A stretch of 64,000 bases of DNA, from positions 2,542,001 through 2,606,000 of the forward strand of contig OY969786.1 in NCBI GenBank assembly GCA_963703075.1, written 5' to 3'. The notes under the pieces are model-generated. The model was not told the origin of the DNA. It did not search any database and worked only from the letters and a program-made list of their open reading frames with translations. Position numbers and translations under genes: made by a program. Positions 34,113 through 43,382 of this stretch are shown piece by piece (positions within the stretch are counted from its first letter, which is position 1; each line of letters opens with the position of its first letter). Source of the DNA: Korobacter sp963703075 (GTDB lineage Bacteria; Acidobacteriota; Terriglobia; Terriglobales; Acidobacteriaceae).

Positions 34113-36248
34113 GTGCGCTCTGGTTCGCTTTGTCGCTTTGTTCTCGTGCTGGTTCTCGCATGGTTGGCAGCGGGTCTGCCGGTGGTTGCGCAGGATCTCG
34201 GGAAAGATGTCATCTACCAAATCATCACGGACCGCTTCTTCGACGGCGACCCCTCGAATAACGATCCGCCGCAGAGCAAAGGCATGTACGACCCGACCAA
34301 GACCAACTGGCAAGCATACTGGGGTGGAGATCTGGCCGGCATCCAGGCGAAGCTTCCGTACCTGCACGCCATGGGCGTGACGGCGTTGTGGATCTCGCCG
34401 CCGGTCGATAATTCCAATCGGCCGTGGATGGGCCCCGGCGGGAAACCCGTCCCTTATCTGTTTGCGCCTTATCACGGGTACGGCGCGCGGGACTTCAAGC
34501 GCATCGACGAACACTTCGGCAGTGCAAACAACGACTGGAAGGCGTTTGACGATATGACGGCCGCGGCGCACAAGCTCGGCATGAAGATCATTGTCGATTT
34601 CTCACCCAACGATACGAACCTGATCAATACCGGCGAATATGGCGCGGTGTATGACGACGGCAAACTGCTCGGCACGTATGCCGATGACAAGAAGCACCTC
34701 TATCACCACAACGGTCCCGTGACCGACTGGCACGACCGCTACCAGATCCAATACAACAACGTGTACGACCTGGCAGATTTCGATCACCAGAACCCGATCG
34801 TCGACCGCTACATCAAGGAAGCGATCACGCGCTTCCAGGACCATGGAGTGGATGCATTTCGGATCGATGCGGTAAAACACATGTCGTGGGGATGGGTGTA
34901 TAGCCTCGCGGACACGGCGCGCGCCCACAAGCCAGCGTTCATCTTCGCCGAATGGTTCCAGGAAGGTCTCGGTGACTCGATGTATGCGGACTCAGTGAAG
35001 TTTTCGAACCGGAGCGGGATTCCGCTGCTGGACTATCCGCTGGCGTTGGCAACGCGTGAGGTGTTTGCCAATGATAAGAGCTTCGATCTGATCGGCAAGG
35101 TCCTCGTAGAACAGGACCGACACTTCGCGTTTCCCAACGATCTCGTGACGTTCGTCGACAACCATGATATCCCGCGGCTTCTCAGCATCAATCACAATCC
35201 TAACCGCCTGAACGAAGCAACCGCATTTGTGCTGACAGCGCGCGGAATTCCCATCGTCTACTACGGCGACGAGCAATACCTGCATAACGACACGAACAAA
35301 GGGGTGGATCCCTACACGCGTCCCTGGATGTCGTCCTTCGACCAGAATTCCGTGGGTTTCAAACTCGTGCAGAAGCTGACAGCACTGCGCAGGACCAACG
35401 ATGCACTGGCGTACGGCACGATGCGAACGCTGCAGGCGGACCAGGACACATATGCGTTCGAACGGGAGTTTGCGGGAAGCATCGTCGTGGTGGCGATCAA
35501 CAAGAACGAGACCGGCAGCGCCACGCTGGGAGCGGTAAGCACTGCGCTGCCCGCTGGATCCTATACCGACTTGCTGGGCGGACTGCTGAACGGCGTCGGA
35601 CTGAAAAAAGAGAATAGCGCGGGCGTGGCGGTGACGCTGCCGCCGCACTCGGTGTCGGTTTGGGAGACGACGAGCCTTCCCCACAAGCCGCAGGCGGGGT
35701 CGATTGAGCCCACCGACGGAGAGCCCGGGATGGAGATCGCGATCGCTGGAAGTCACTTCGGGATCGCCCGGGGGACGGTGCAGTTCGGCCAGGTGGCGTC
35801 GCAGGTTTCGTCATGGACGGACGATAAAGTCGTAGTGAAAGTGCCCACAACGCATGATGGGCCTCTCAAAGTCCTCCTCACGGACGCCAAGCGAAATTCT
35901 GTCACGGCCGGCGATTTTACGGTCCATGCAGCGCGCTTGATTCCGGTGACCTTCACGCTGCAGAACGCGCCGGCGCTGGCAGCGGGCGAGAAGCTTTATC
36001 TCACCGGTGACACGACGGAACTCGGAGCCTGGAAGATGTTGAGCGAAGTCGCACCCGGTCCGTTCCTTTGTCCGAGGGCGCCCGAGTGTTTCCTGGATAT
36101 CTCGGTCCCGGCTGGCGCGCGCATTCAGTACAAGTACTTCGTGACGCGCAAAGACGGGACGATCCGCTGGCAGGAGACGAAGACACACGAATACACCGTT
36201 CCGACAAGCGGCACAGGCGCAACCCGTGGCGGGAACGACAAACAGTGA
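34113..36248 (+). CDS. GH13 cyclodextrin glucanotransferase-like alpha-amylase with IPT and CBM20 domains
   Basis: This secreted 711-residue protein has a signal peptide (residues 1-26), a GH13 barrel with catalytic D252 (DAFRIDAVKHM), E280 (FAEWF) and D352 (VDNHD), a C domain (~440-520), an IPT/TIG domain (~525-610, GSIEPTDGEPGMEIAIAGSHFG) and a C-terminal starch-binding CBM20 (~615-700, PVTFTLQNAPALAAGEKLYLTGDTTELGAW). That A-B-C-D-E order is typical of CGTases and maltogenic amylases. The start is GTG with AAGGAA seven bases upstream. It probably makes cyclodextrins or maltose from extracellular starch, feeding the GH13 glucosidase, kinase and isomerases elsewhere in the locus. Confidence 0.92.
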   Translation: MRSGSLCRFVLVLVLAWLAAGLPVVAQDLGKDVIYQIITDRFFDGDPSNNDPPQSKGMYDPTKTNWQAYWGGDLAGIQAKLPYLHAMGVTALWISPPVDNSNRPWMGPGGKPVPYLFAPYHGYGARDFKRIDEHFGSANNDWKAFDDMTAAAHKLGMKIIVDFSPNDTNLINTGEYGAVYDDGKLLGTYADDKKHLYHHNGPVTDWHDRYQIQYNNVYDLADFDHQNPIVDRYIKEAITRFQDHGVDAFRIDAVKHMSWGWVYSLADTARAHKPAFIFAEWFQEGLGDSMYADSVKFSNRSGIPLLDYPLALATREVFANDKSFDLIGKVLVEQDRHFAFPNDLVTFVDNHDIPRLLSINHNPNRLNEATAFVLTARGIPIVYYGDEQYLHNDTNKGVDPYTRPWMSSFDQNSVGFKLVQKLTALRRTNDALAYGTMRTLQADQDTYAFEREFAGSIVVVAINKNETGSATLGAVSTALPAGSYTDLLGGLLNGVGLKKENSAGVAVTLPPHSVSVWETTSLPHKPQAGSIEPTDGEPGMEIAIAGSHFGIARGTVQFGQVASQVSSWTDDKVVVKVPTTHDGPLKVLLTDAKRNSVTAGDFTVHAARLIPVTFTLQNAPALAAGEKLYLTGDTTELGAWKMLSEVAPGPFLCPRAPECFLDISVPAGARIQYKYFVTRKDGTIRWQETKTHEYTVPTSGTGATRGGNDKQ

Positions 36249-36488
36249 ATCCAAGGAGTCGAGGGAATACGCTGGGGCGCGAGAGTCTACCAGATGTGCA
36301 AATGGAATACAACTTTGGGTCAATCCTGTCGAGGACTGGAACCGCTGATTCCCTGTACATTGGCTCGCTTGGGTTGATCGATGGATTCCTGATTTACTGA
36401 TGCCTGTGCGCATGCGATTTCTGCCGCTGTTGCCGGCGTATTGCCCTGCCTTACTCAAGCCACAATCCCGCAACTCCTCGAGAGGCTT

Positions 36489-39053
36489 ATGAATTCGAAG
36501 ACGCGCCGTGAGTTCCTGAAGGACGCGGCGGTGTGCAGCGCGGCACTCCCATTGCTCTGCTCCGGCACCCCGGGCTTGGCATTGAACGACGCAGTGGAAA
36601 CGACGCGCGAACGGATCGACCTGGGCGAGACTCCATGGCGTTTTGCCAAACTCGACGCCTTTCCGTGGGCCAAAGAGCCTGGGTTCCATGATGACGCGTG
36701 GGCGGAAGTGGGCGTTCCGCACTGCTTCAATGATTCCGATACTTACCAGAACGTCTCCCAGAACCAGGCATATCGCGGGCCGGCATGGTATCGAAAGCGC
36801 TTCCGCCTTGACCCGAAGGACAAAGGAAAGAAATTTTACCTCGAGTTTCAGAGTGTCGATGTGGGCGCTGCTGTCTACGTGAACGGGACGTTCAAGCCGG
36901 GAAATACCGAGGTCAAGCAATACCAGGAAGTCACCCACGTCGGATGCTTCCTTCCATTTGCGCTCGATATCACCAACGATCTGCATTTCGACGCCGACAA
37001 TGTAATCGCAGTACGCGTGTCCAACGCCGACCAGAGTTTCTTCACCTGGCCCGGCTTCGGAACCTTTCTTGGTCTCGGGATGGGATTCGGCGGAATCGTT
37101 GGGCGGGTGTATTTGCACATTGTCGATCCGGTCCACATTCCGCTCAATGTGTATTCGCCTCTCAACCAATGGGGGACGAACCTGGGAACCGTCTCGGTGG
37201 AAGGCAACGTCGCGAAACTGAAGTTTCAAATCAATGTCGAGAATCCTACCGAGGCTGCAAAGGACGTCACCGTCGTCTCCCGGGTGATCGATGCGGAGGG
37301 TAAGACGCAGCTCACGCTGCGAGCCTCGCACTCAGTTGCGGCAAAGTCGACCCAGCTATTCGAGAACGCCGGCGAAATACACGACCCGCATCTTTGGTAT
37401 CCAGCCAACAGCCCACACGGATCACCCTATCTCTACCAGGTGGTGAATTCCGTAGAGACCGAGGGGAAGGCGGTGGATTCCGTCACGGAGCAAATGGGAA
37501 TCCGGACTATCACCTGGGATGACGACTACGGCTACGTCAACGGCAAGAAGCACCTGCTCAACGGCTTTGGCCTCCGCAATAGTTATCCTGCGCTGGGCGC
37601 GGCGGTGCCACCCGAATTACAGTGGAGAGACATGCAGTTGATCGCGGAGGGCGGAGGGAATGCCCTGCGGATCGGCCACTTCCCTGCCTCGATGGACATC
37701 ATCGCCGCCTGCGATGCGTATGGCATCCTGATGATCTCTGACAGCGGAGACGATGAGTGGACGCTGCACGGCGAACCTGCCCTGACGTACAAGAAGGAAT
37801 ACGACCGCGACATGATGGTGAGCTTCCGCAATCATCCTTCGATCGCGGTGTGGGAGTCCAATAACGGGCTGGCAAAGAAGAATGCGCCGGATTTTTATTC
37901 CGCGAAGACAACCGAAGAAATGGTGAACCGTTGGGATACGATTCAACCGCGCATTGTTTCCAGCCGCGACACGTCGGATGACTGGCCGAAAGATCGTAAG
38001 ATCATGATCGGCTACACGGCGAACTACAAGAAGGTTCCGGGCTCCCCGTCCATCAACATGGAGTGCTACTACCGCGGCGAAGCGCGATTCGACTACGAGC
38101 ACGAGCGCGAATTCGCGGACTTCTTCATCAAGCAATACAACGCGAACATCCAGGACAAGGCTTGCGGCTGGATCCACTGGATGCTGGCGGAAGCGATGGA
38201 GTCTCCGTTCATGCCGTTCCTGAACGGCAAGACATACCAGAAGGCCCTTGGCTCTTGTTCATTGGACGGAAACCGTTTCCCCAAGCTCGTCTATCGCATT
38301 TTCCAGACGGCAATATGGACTCCCTTCGCGGCGAAACCCGGTGTGGTCCTGCAGAGCCATTGGAATTATTCGGGGGTCCAGACGGTCGACGCGTGGAGTA
38401 ACTGTCCGCAAGTCGAACTCTTCCTGAATGGCCGCAGCCAAGGCACACGAAAGCCGGATGCCCAAAGCCGTTGCACATGGGAAGGCATCCACTTCGAGGC
38501 TGGAGAATTAAAAGTCGCAGGACAAGATGCAAGCGGTAAGCCAGTCTGTGGTGATGTGCGCCACACTGCGGGCGCACCGCACCGCATTCTGCTGCGCGCC
38601 GAACCCGGGCTGAAAAAGCCGAACGGCGAACAGTTCCAGGTGCGCGCCAATGGAACCGATGTGGCCCTGGTGACGGCGACGATCGTCGATGCCAAGGGAA
38701 TCTGGTGTCCTCTGGCCGACCAGGAACTTCACTTCTCGGTGGCGGGACGGGGCACGTATCGCGGCTCCTACAATTACTACGTTGACCCAGAAAAATTGGT
38801 GACCTACCACGCCCCCGACGATCCTGAACTGCAGGCGGAGGGCGGCCTGATGCGGATCGCGGTGCGTTCCACCTTCGATCCCGGAGCGGTGCGCGTGACG
38901 GCGACCTCGGCGGGATTGCAATCCGGAAGCGCGACCTTCACCACAGTACGACCGGTCGCGGGAGAAAGCGCGCGAGAGTCGGCGTTGCACGCGTGGACGC
39001 GCCGTCTCCGGTTGCGAGACAACGTGGGCGTCGACCGCGAGCAGCCCGCATGA
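36489..39053 (+). CDS. Tat-exported glycoside hydrolase family 2-like protein
   Basis: The protein of about 854 residues opens with a twin-arginine leader (TRREFLKDAAVCSAALPLL). Domain order follows GH2: sugar-binding jelly roll (TPWRFAKLDAFPW to AYRGPAWYRKRFRL), immunoglobulin-like region (~240-340), barrel (NGFGLRNSYPALG, LRIGHFPASMDIIAACDAYGILMISDSG, FRNHPSIAVWESNNG) and C-terminal beta domains. In typical GH2 enzymes the acid/base lies in a GNE motif; here that place reads WESNNG, so the catalytic residue is uncertain. The likely role is exo-cleavage of a beta-linked glycan. It shares four bases (ATGA) with the lactonase gene, tying glycan breakdown to sugar oxidation. Confidence 0.83.
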   Translation: MNSKTRREFLKDAAVCSAALPLLCSGTPGLALNDAVETTRERIDLGETPWRFAKLDAFPWAKEPGFHDDAWAEVGVPHCFNDSDTYQNVSQNQAYRGPAWYRKRFRLDPKDKGKKFYLEFQSVDVGAAVYVNGTFKPGNTEVKQYQEVTHVGCFLPFALDITNDLHFDADNVIAVRVSNADQSFFTWPGFGTFLGLGMGFGGIVGRVYLHIVDPVHIPLNVYSPLNQWGTNLGTVSVEGNVAKLKFQINVENPTEAAKDVTVVSRVIDAEGKTQLTLRASHSVAAKSTQLFENAGEIHDPHLWYPANSPHGSPYLYQVVNSVETEGKAVDSVTEQMGIRTITWDDDYGYVNGKKHLLNGFGLRNSYPALGAAVPPELQWRDMQLIAEGGGNALRIGHFPASMDIIAACDAYGILMISDSGDDEWTLHGEPALTYKKEYDRDMMVSFRNHPSIAVWESNNGLAKKNAPDFYSAKTTEEMVNRWDTIQPRIVSSRDTSDDWPKDRKIMIGYTANYKKVPGSPSINMECYYRGEARFDYEHEREFADFFIKQYNANIQDKACGWIHWMLAEAMESPFMPFLNGKTYQKALGSCSLDGNRFPKLVYRIFQTAIWTPFAAKPGVVLQSHWNYSGVQTVDAWSNCPQVELFLNGRSQGTRKPDAQSRCTWEGIHFEAGELKVAGQDASGKPVCGDVRHTAGAPHRILLRAEPGLKKPNGEQFQVRANGTDVALVTATIVDAKGIWCPLADQELHFSVAGRGTYRGSYNYYVDPEKLVTYHAPDDPELQAEGGLMRIAVRSTFDPGAVRVTATSAGLQSGSATFTTVRPVAGESARESALHAWTRRLRLRDNVGVDREQPA

Positions 39054-39934
39054 GTATCGTGTCGGTGGCGGGCTCGCACGATCTGGTAGGAGAAAGTCCC
39101 GTGTGGCATCCCCAGGAGCGCTGTATTTACTGGGTGGACATCAACCGGTTCCGCATTCACCGGTTTAGCCCGGCGATTTCAGATTTGCACACCTGGCAAT
39201 TCGATGAGCCGGTCACGACGATCTCCCTGACTACCAAGGATCGCGTTCTTCTGGTGGCAACCGGCGGCCGGCTGATTTTGTGGAAACCAGACAAAGATGA
39301 GCGAACCGATTTCGTCACGGTAGAAAAGCGTTGGCCTTACAACCGACTCAACGATGGCGCCAGTGGTCCGGATGGAAATTTCTGGGTCGGCAGCATGCGC
39401 AATAACATTGCGCCGGATGGCAGCGAGTTACCAATCTCGGAAGAGACGGGGTCGCTGTACCGCATCACCCCCGATAGGCAAGTGACGGCGCACGATACAG
39501 GCTTCGGCATCACCAACACGATTGCGTGGAATCCAGCAGAGACAGAGTTCTATTGTGGCTGCTCGGGCCGAGGTGTCCTCTACGCCTATCGCTATGACCG
39601 AGTGCGGAGCGAAGTCAGCGAACGCCGCATTTTTGCCGAGGCCTTGTATCCCGGAGTTCCCGACGGATCAGCGGTGGATTCAAGCGGCGTGCTCTGGAAC
39701 TGCCGCCATTCGGGGAAATGCATTCTGGCTTTTCGTCCTGACGGAACACTGCTGCGCAAGATTGACATGCCAACTACCCACGTAACGAATTGTGTTTTTG
39801 GCGATGACGATTTACGGACCCTCTACGTCACCACTGCATCGCTGGGCGCGCCCAAGGGCGAACCGCTGGCGGGAAACCTGCTCTCCCTGCAAATGGATGT
39901 TGCAGGAACTGCGCCCTACCGTTTTACTCTGTAG
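39050..39934 (+). CDS. SMP-30/gluconolactonase family protein
   Basis: This protein of about 294 residues is a six-bladed beta-propeller lactonase of the SMP-30 family. Key points are LVGESPVWHP (metal-binding glutamate), LNDGASGPDGNFWVGSM (asparagine and aspartate), TNTIAWNPAETEFYC and PDGSAVDSSGVLW. These calcium- or zinc-dependent enzymes hydrolyse sugar lactones such as those of gluconate, arabinonate or fuconate. I chose the ATG at 39050, which overlaps the GH2-like stop, rather than 38993. It stands at the head of a set with SDR, dehydratase and FAH-hydrolase genes, so it should act on the lactone formed by a sugar dehydrogenase. Confidence 0.91.
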   Translation: MSIVSVAGSHDLVGESPVWHPQERCIYWVDINRFRIHRFSPAISDLHTWQFDEPVTTISLTTKDRVLLVATGGRLILWKPDKDERTDFVTVEKRWPYNRLNDGASGPDGNFWVGSMRNNIAPDGSELPISEETGSLYRITPDRQVTAHDTGFGITNTIAWNPAETEFYCGCSGRGVLYAYRYDRVRSEVSERRIFAEALYPGVPDGSAVDSSGVLWNCRHSGKCILAFRPDGTLLRKIDMPTTHVTNCVFGDDDLRTLYVTTASLGAPKGEPLAGNLLSLQMDVAGTAPYRFTL

Positions 39935-39947
39935 CAACGAGGCTGCA

Positions 39948-40733
39948 ATGGATTACAGATTTCTACGCGGGCGTACAGCGCTGGTTACGGGAGCAGGTAA
40001 GGGAGTGGGCAAAGGTATTGCGCTGGAACTTGCCCGCAACGGCTGCCAGGTGATCGTGAATTACTTTCAAGACAAGGAAGGCGCCGAGAGCACGGCGACG
40101 GAAATCGAGTCGCTGGGCGGGGGAAAGCTTGTGGTCGGCGGCGACGTTGGCTCGGGCGCGGAGGTAGACACCATGTTCGCGGAAGTACTTCGCTCCATTC
40201 CCCGGCTCGACATCCTGGTCAACAACGCCGGGGTGCAAACCTGGGCGCCTCTCATGGAACTGCGCGAGGAGGATTGGGACCGCGACATCCGTACAAATCT
40301 CAAAGGATGTTTCCTTTGCACCAAGGCCGCGGCGAAACATATGCGGCAGCACGGGGGCGGGACCATCATCAACATCGGGTCCGGCTGCAACAAGGTTCCC
40401 TTCCCGCGCCTGGTGGCCTACACCGCGAGCAAGGGAGGGATCGAGATGTTCACGAAGGTCGCTGCCATTGAACTTGGCCATTACGGCATACGCGTGAATT
40501 GCGTTGCTCCCGGCGCGATCGCCATCGAGCGGACCGAGCACGAAGACCCAAACTACACCGAGAAGTGGAGCGAGGCGACTCCGCTGGGACGGCCCGGCAC
40601 GCCGGAAGACGTAGGAAAAGCGGTGGCTTTTCTGGCCAGCGAGCAGGCGTCTTATATCAGCGGCCAGACAATCTGGGTGGATGGCGCGGCTTTCACGAAA
40701 GCGAACTGGCCCTACAAAGTCGAATGGGATTAG
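39948..40733 (+). CDS. SDR family sugar or sugar-acid dehydrogenase
   Basis: This 261-residue classical SDR has the cofactor motif TGAGKGVGKG, NNAGVQTW, the catalytic GSGCNK and YTASKGGI, and PGAIAIERTE. The ATG at 39948 has ACGAGG six bases upstream; the open frame back to 39792 runs into the lactonase gene. By position it could be the first enzyme (aldose to lactone) or the oxidase of a 2-keto-3-deoxy acid, both of which occur in non-phosphorylative L-fucose, L-rhamnose and L-arabinose routes. Sequence does not separate these. Confidence 0.92.
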   Translation: MDYRFLRGRTALVTGAGKGVGKGIALELARNGCQVIVNYFQDKEGAESTATEIESLGGGKLVVGGDVGSGAEVDTMFAEVLRSIPRLDILVNNAGVQTWAPLMELREEDWDRDIRTNLKGCFLCTKAAAKHMRQHGGGTIINIGSGCNKVPFPRLVAYTASKGGIEMFTKVAAIELGHYGIRVNCVAPGAIAIERTEHEDPNYTEKWSEATPLGRPGTPEDVGKAVAFLASEQASYISGQTIWVDGAAFTKANWPYKVEWD

Positions 40734-40762
40734 CTCGTTCGTAGCGCGGAAAGGATTTTGCA

Positions 40763-42499
40763 ATGTCAGAGCAGAACTGCAAAAAGAAATTCCGTTCGGC
40801 TGCATGGTTCGGGCGCGCAGACAAAGATGGGTTCATCCACCGTAGCTGGATGAGAAACCAGGGATGGCCGAGCCACGTGTTTGATGGACGGCCGGTCATC
40901 GGCATCTGCAACACCTGGTCCGAGCTGAATCCCTGCAACGCGCACCTGCGCACCATCGCCGAACGCGTAAAGATCGGCGTCTGGGAGGCAGGCGGATTCC
41001 CTCTTGAGTTCCCCGTGATGTCGATGGGCGAGACCAACATGCGCCCGACCGCCATGCTCTTTCGCAATCTCGCCAGCATGGACGTCGAGGAATCCATTCG
41101 CGGAAATCCCATCGACGGCGTGGTGCTGCTCTGCGGATGCGACAAGACCACGCCGGCGCTCATCATGGGCGCGGCCAGTTGCGATCTGCCTGCCATCGTG
41201 GTCTCCGGCGGTCCCATGCTCAACGGCAAGTTCCAGGGCCGCGACATCGGTTCCGGCACGGATGTCTGGCGCTTCAGCGAGGCCGTGAAGGCAGGGACTA
41301 TGGGCCTTGACCAGTTCATGGAGGCCGAGTCGTGCATGTCACGTTCCTCCGGACATTGCATGACGATGGGAACCGCTTCCACCATGGCGAACATGGTCGA
41401 AGCTCTGGGGCTCGGTCTTCCGCAAAATGCCGCAACCCCGGCGGTCGATTCGCGGCGTCTCACCCTGGCGCACGAAGCCGGACGTCGCATTGTCGGCATG
41501 GTGCACGAGGATCTTCGTCTCTCGCGCATCCTGACCCGCGAGGCGTTTGAGAATGCGATTCGTGTCAACGGCGCGGTCGGCGGCTCAACCAACGCTGTCA
41601 TTCATTTGTTAGCGATTGCCGGCCGCGTGGGCGTGCAGCTTTCGCTGGACGAGTGGGATCGCCTCGGCCGCGAGGTGCCGACCATCGTCGATCTCATGCC
41701 GTCAGGGCGCTTCCTGATGGAGGATTACTACTACGCGGGTGGATTGCCGGCGGTGATCCGCGCGCTCGGGGAACGTGGTCTGCTTCACAAGGATGCGATG
41801 ACCGTGAATGGGCAGACCATCTGGGAGAACTGCCAGGATGCACCCAACTGGAATACGGACGTGATCCGCTCCTTCGAGCGTCCCCTGGTCGAGCATGGCG
41901 GAATCGCCGTGCTGCGCGGGAACTTGGCGCCCGGCGGCGCAGTGCTGAAGCCTTCGGCGGCCTCCGCACATTTGATGAAGCATCGTGGACGCGCGGTGGT
42001 GTTCGAAAACATCGAGCACTATCACCAGCGCATCGACGATCCCTCGCTCGAGGTGGACGAGACGTCTGTACTCGTTTTGAAGAATTGCGGACCGAAGGGG
42101 TATCCGGGCATGGCGGAAGTGGGCAACATGGGCTTGCCGGCCAAGATTCTCAGCCAAGGAATTACCGACATGGTTCGCATTTCCGACGCCCGCATGAGCG
42201 GCACGGCGTACGGCACGGTCGTCCTCCATGTTTGTCCCGAGGCGGCGGTCGGCGGTGCTCTCGCCATCGTTGAGGAGGGAGATGTGATCGAGTTGGATGT
42301 AGGCGCGAACCGGTTGCACCTGGACATCAGCGAGCAGGAAATGCAAGCGCGCCTGGCGAAGTGGCATGCGCCCGAACTTCCCATGAAGGGCGGCTATCAA
42401 GAACTTTATGTGAAGCACGTGATGCAGGCGAACACCGGCGCAGACCTCGACTTCCTGGTGGGATGCCGTGGGAGTGAGGTACCTCGCGAATCGCACTGA
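40763..42499 (+). CDS. IlvD/Edd family sugar-acid dehydratase (L-arabinonate / D-xylonate type)
   Basis: This 578-residue protein has the length of characterised L-arabinonate dehydratases. The iron-sulfur cysteines are in CNTWSELNPCN, LLCGCDKTTPALIMG and SGHCMTMGTAS. Further family motifs are GGSTNAVIHLLAIA, LRGNLAPGGAV and RISDARMSGTAYGTVVLHVCPEAA. It should convert an aldonate to a 2-keto-3-deoxy acid in the cytoplasm using a [2Fe-2S] cluster, as in the sugar-acid branch of the family rather than the branched-chain amino acid enzyme. AAGGA lies seven bases before the ATG. Which aldonate is used is not visible. Confidence 0.92.
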   Translation: MSEQNCKKKFRSAAWFGRADKDGFIHRSWMRNQGWPSHVFDGRPVIGICNTWSELNPCNAHLRTIAERVKIGVWEAGGFPLEFPVMSMGETNMRPTAMLFRNLASMDVEESIRGNPIDGVVLLCGCDKTTPALIMGAASCDLPAIVVSGGPMLNGKFQGRDIGSGTDVWRFSEAVKAGTMGLDQFMEAESCMSRSSGHCMTMGTASTMANMVEALGLGLPQNAATPAVDSRRLTLAHEAGRRIVGMVHEDLRLSRILTREAFENAIRVNGAVGGSTNAVIHLLAIAGRVGVQLSLDEWDRLGREVPTIVDLMPSGRFLMEDYYYAGGLPAVIRALGERGLLHKDAMTVNGQTIWENCQDAPNWNTDVIRSFERPLVEHGGIAVLRGNLAPGGAVLKPSAASAHLMKHRGRAVVFENIEHYHQRIDDPSLEVDETSVLVLKNCGPKGYPGMAEVGNMGLPAKILSQGITDMVRISDARMSGTAYGTVVLHVCPEAAVGGALAIVEEGDVIELDVGANRLHLDISEQEMQARLAKWHAPELPMKGGYQELYVKHVMQANTGADLDFLVGCRGSEVPRESH

Positions 42500-42530
42500 A
42501 CGAGCACGTCGAACAAAGCTTGGGAGAAAC

Positions 42531-43382
42531 ATGAAAATTCTGCGTTACGGGCCTGCGGGACAAGAGAAGCCAGGAATTCTTGATAGCGAGAACAACCTGC
42601 GCGATATTTCCAAGCATGTCGCGGATTGGTCAGGTGAAGCGCTCTTACCATCTTCTTTGTCGCAGCTGAGCAGGATCGATGTGACGTCGCTTCCCCGCGT
42701 CAATGGCGATGTTCGTCTCGGGCCGCCGGTTGCGGGTGTCGGGAAATTCATTTGCATCGGACTGAACTACTCGGATCACGCGGCAGAGTCGGGAATGGCC
42801 GTGCCTTCGGAGCCAGTCGTCTTCATGAAGGCGACGTCTTCGATTTGTGGTCCGAACGACAACGTCGTAATCCCGCGGGGCTCCACCAAGATGGATTGGG
42901 AGGTGGAACTTGGCGTCATTATTGGCAAGCCCGCGAAGTATGTGGCGGAAGCCGATGCCATGGCGCACGTGGCCGGATATTGCGTGGTGAACGATCTTTC
43001 CGAACGCGCTTTTCAACTGGAAGGCACCGGGCAATGGGTGAAAGGCAAGAGTGCGGATACCTTCGGTCCATTCGGTCCCTGGCTGGTAACTCCCGACGAA
43101 GTGCCCGATCCGCACGCGCTGCCTCTCTGGCTTGAGGTCGACGGCCACCGCTACCAGAACGGCAACACACGCACCATGATCTTCCGCATTCCGTTTCTTA
43201 TTTCCTACCTGAGCCGCTTCATGAGCCTGCAGACGGGCGACATCATCTCGACCGGCACGCCGCCGGGGGTGGGTCTTGGACTAAAGCCGCCCACTTATCT
43301 TCGGGCCGGGCAGCGAATTCACCTGGGGATCGACGGTCTCGGAGAGCAGAAGCAGCAGGTGATCGCCGAGGGAACTTTATGA
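42531..43382 (+). CDS. Fumarylacetoacetate hydrolase family protein
   Basis: This 283-residue protein has the FAH C-terminal domain: GLNYSDHAAESGMAVPSEPVVFMKATSSI, DWEVELGVIIGKPAKYV, VAGYCVVNDLSER and GDIISTGTPPGVG, with the acidic metal ligands of the fold. In the L-fucose and L-rhamnose routes, FAH-family enzymes hydrolyse 2,4-diketo-3-deoxy acids to pyruvate and an acid. That matches the lactonase, SDR and dehydratase genes just upstream. The ATG at 42531 has GGGAG upstream. Other family members decarboxylate or hydrate aromatic-pathway intermediates, so the assignment rests on context. Confidence 0.9.
   Translation: MKILRYGPAGQEKPGILDSENNLRDISKHVADWSGEALLPSSLSQLSRIDVTSLPRVNGDVRLGPPVAGVGKFICIGLNYSDHAAESGMAVPSEPVVFMKATSSICGPNDNVVIPRGSTKMDWEVELGVIIGKPAKYVAEADAMAHVAGYCVVNDLSERAFQLEGTGQWVKGKSADTFGPFGPWLVTPDEVPDPHALPLWLEVDGHRYQNGNTRTMIFRIPFLISYLSRFMSLQTGDIISTGTPPGVGLGLKPPTYLRAGQRIHLGIDGLGEQKQQVIAEGTL

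Noticed and set aside
35811..37331. Minus-strand open frame of 506 residues across the CGTase-like and GH2-like genes
   Set aside because: It spans parts of two plus-strand genes and the gap between them and has no domain signature.
38993..39049. Earlier start for the lactonase at 38993
   Set aside because: The extra 19 residues are arginine- and proline-rich shadow of the GH2-like C-terminus; the ATG at 39050 overlaps that gene's stop in the usual ATGA manner.
39792..39947. Upstream extension of the SDR frame into the lactonase gene
   Set aside because: The SDR fold begins at the ATG at 39948, which has its own ribosome site.
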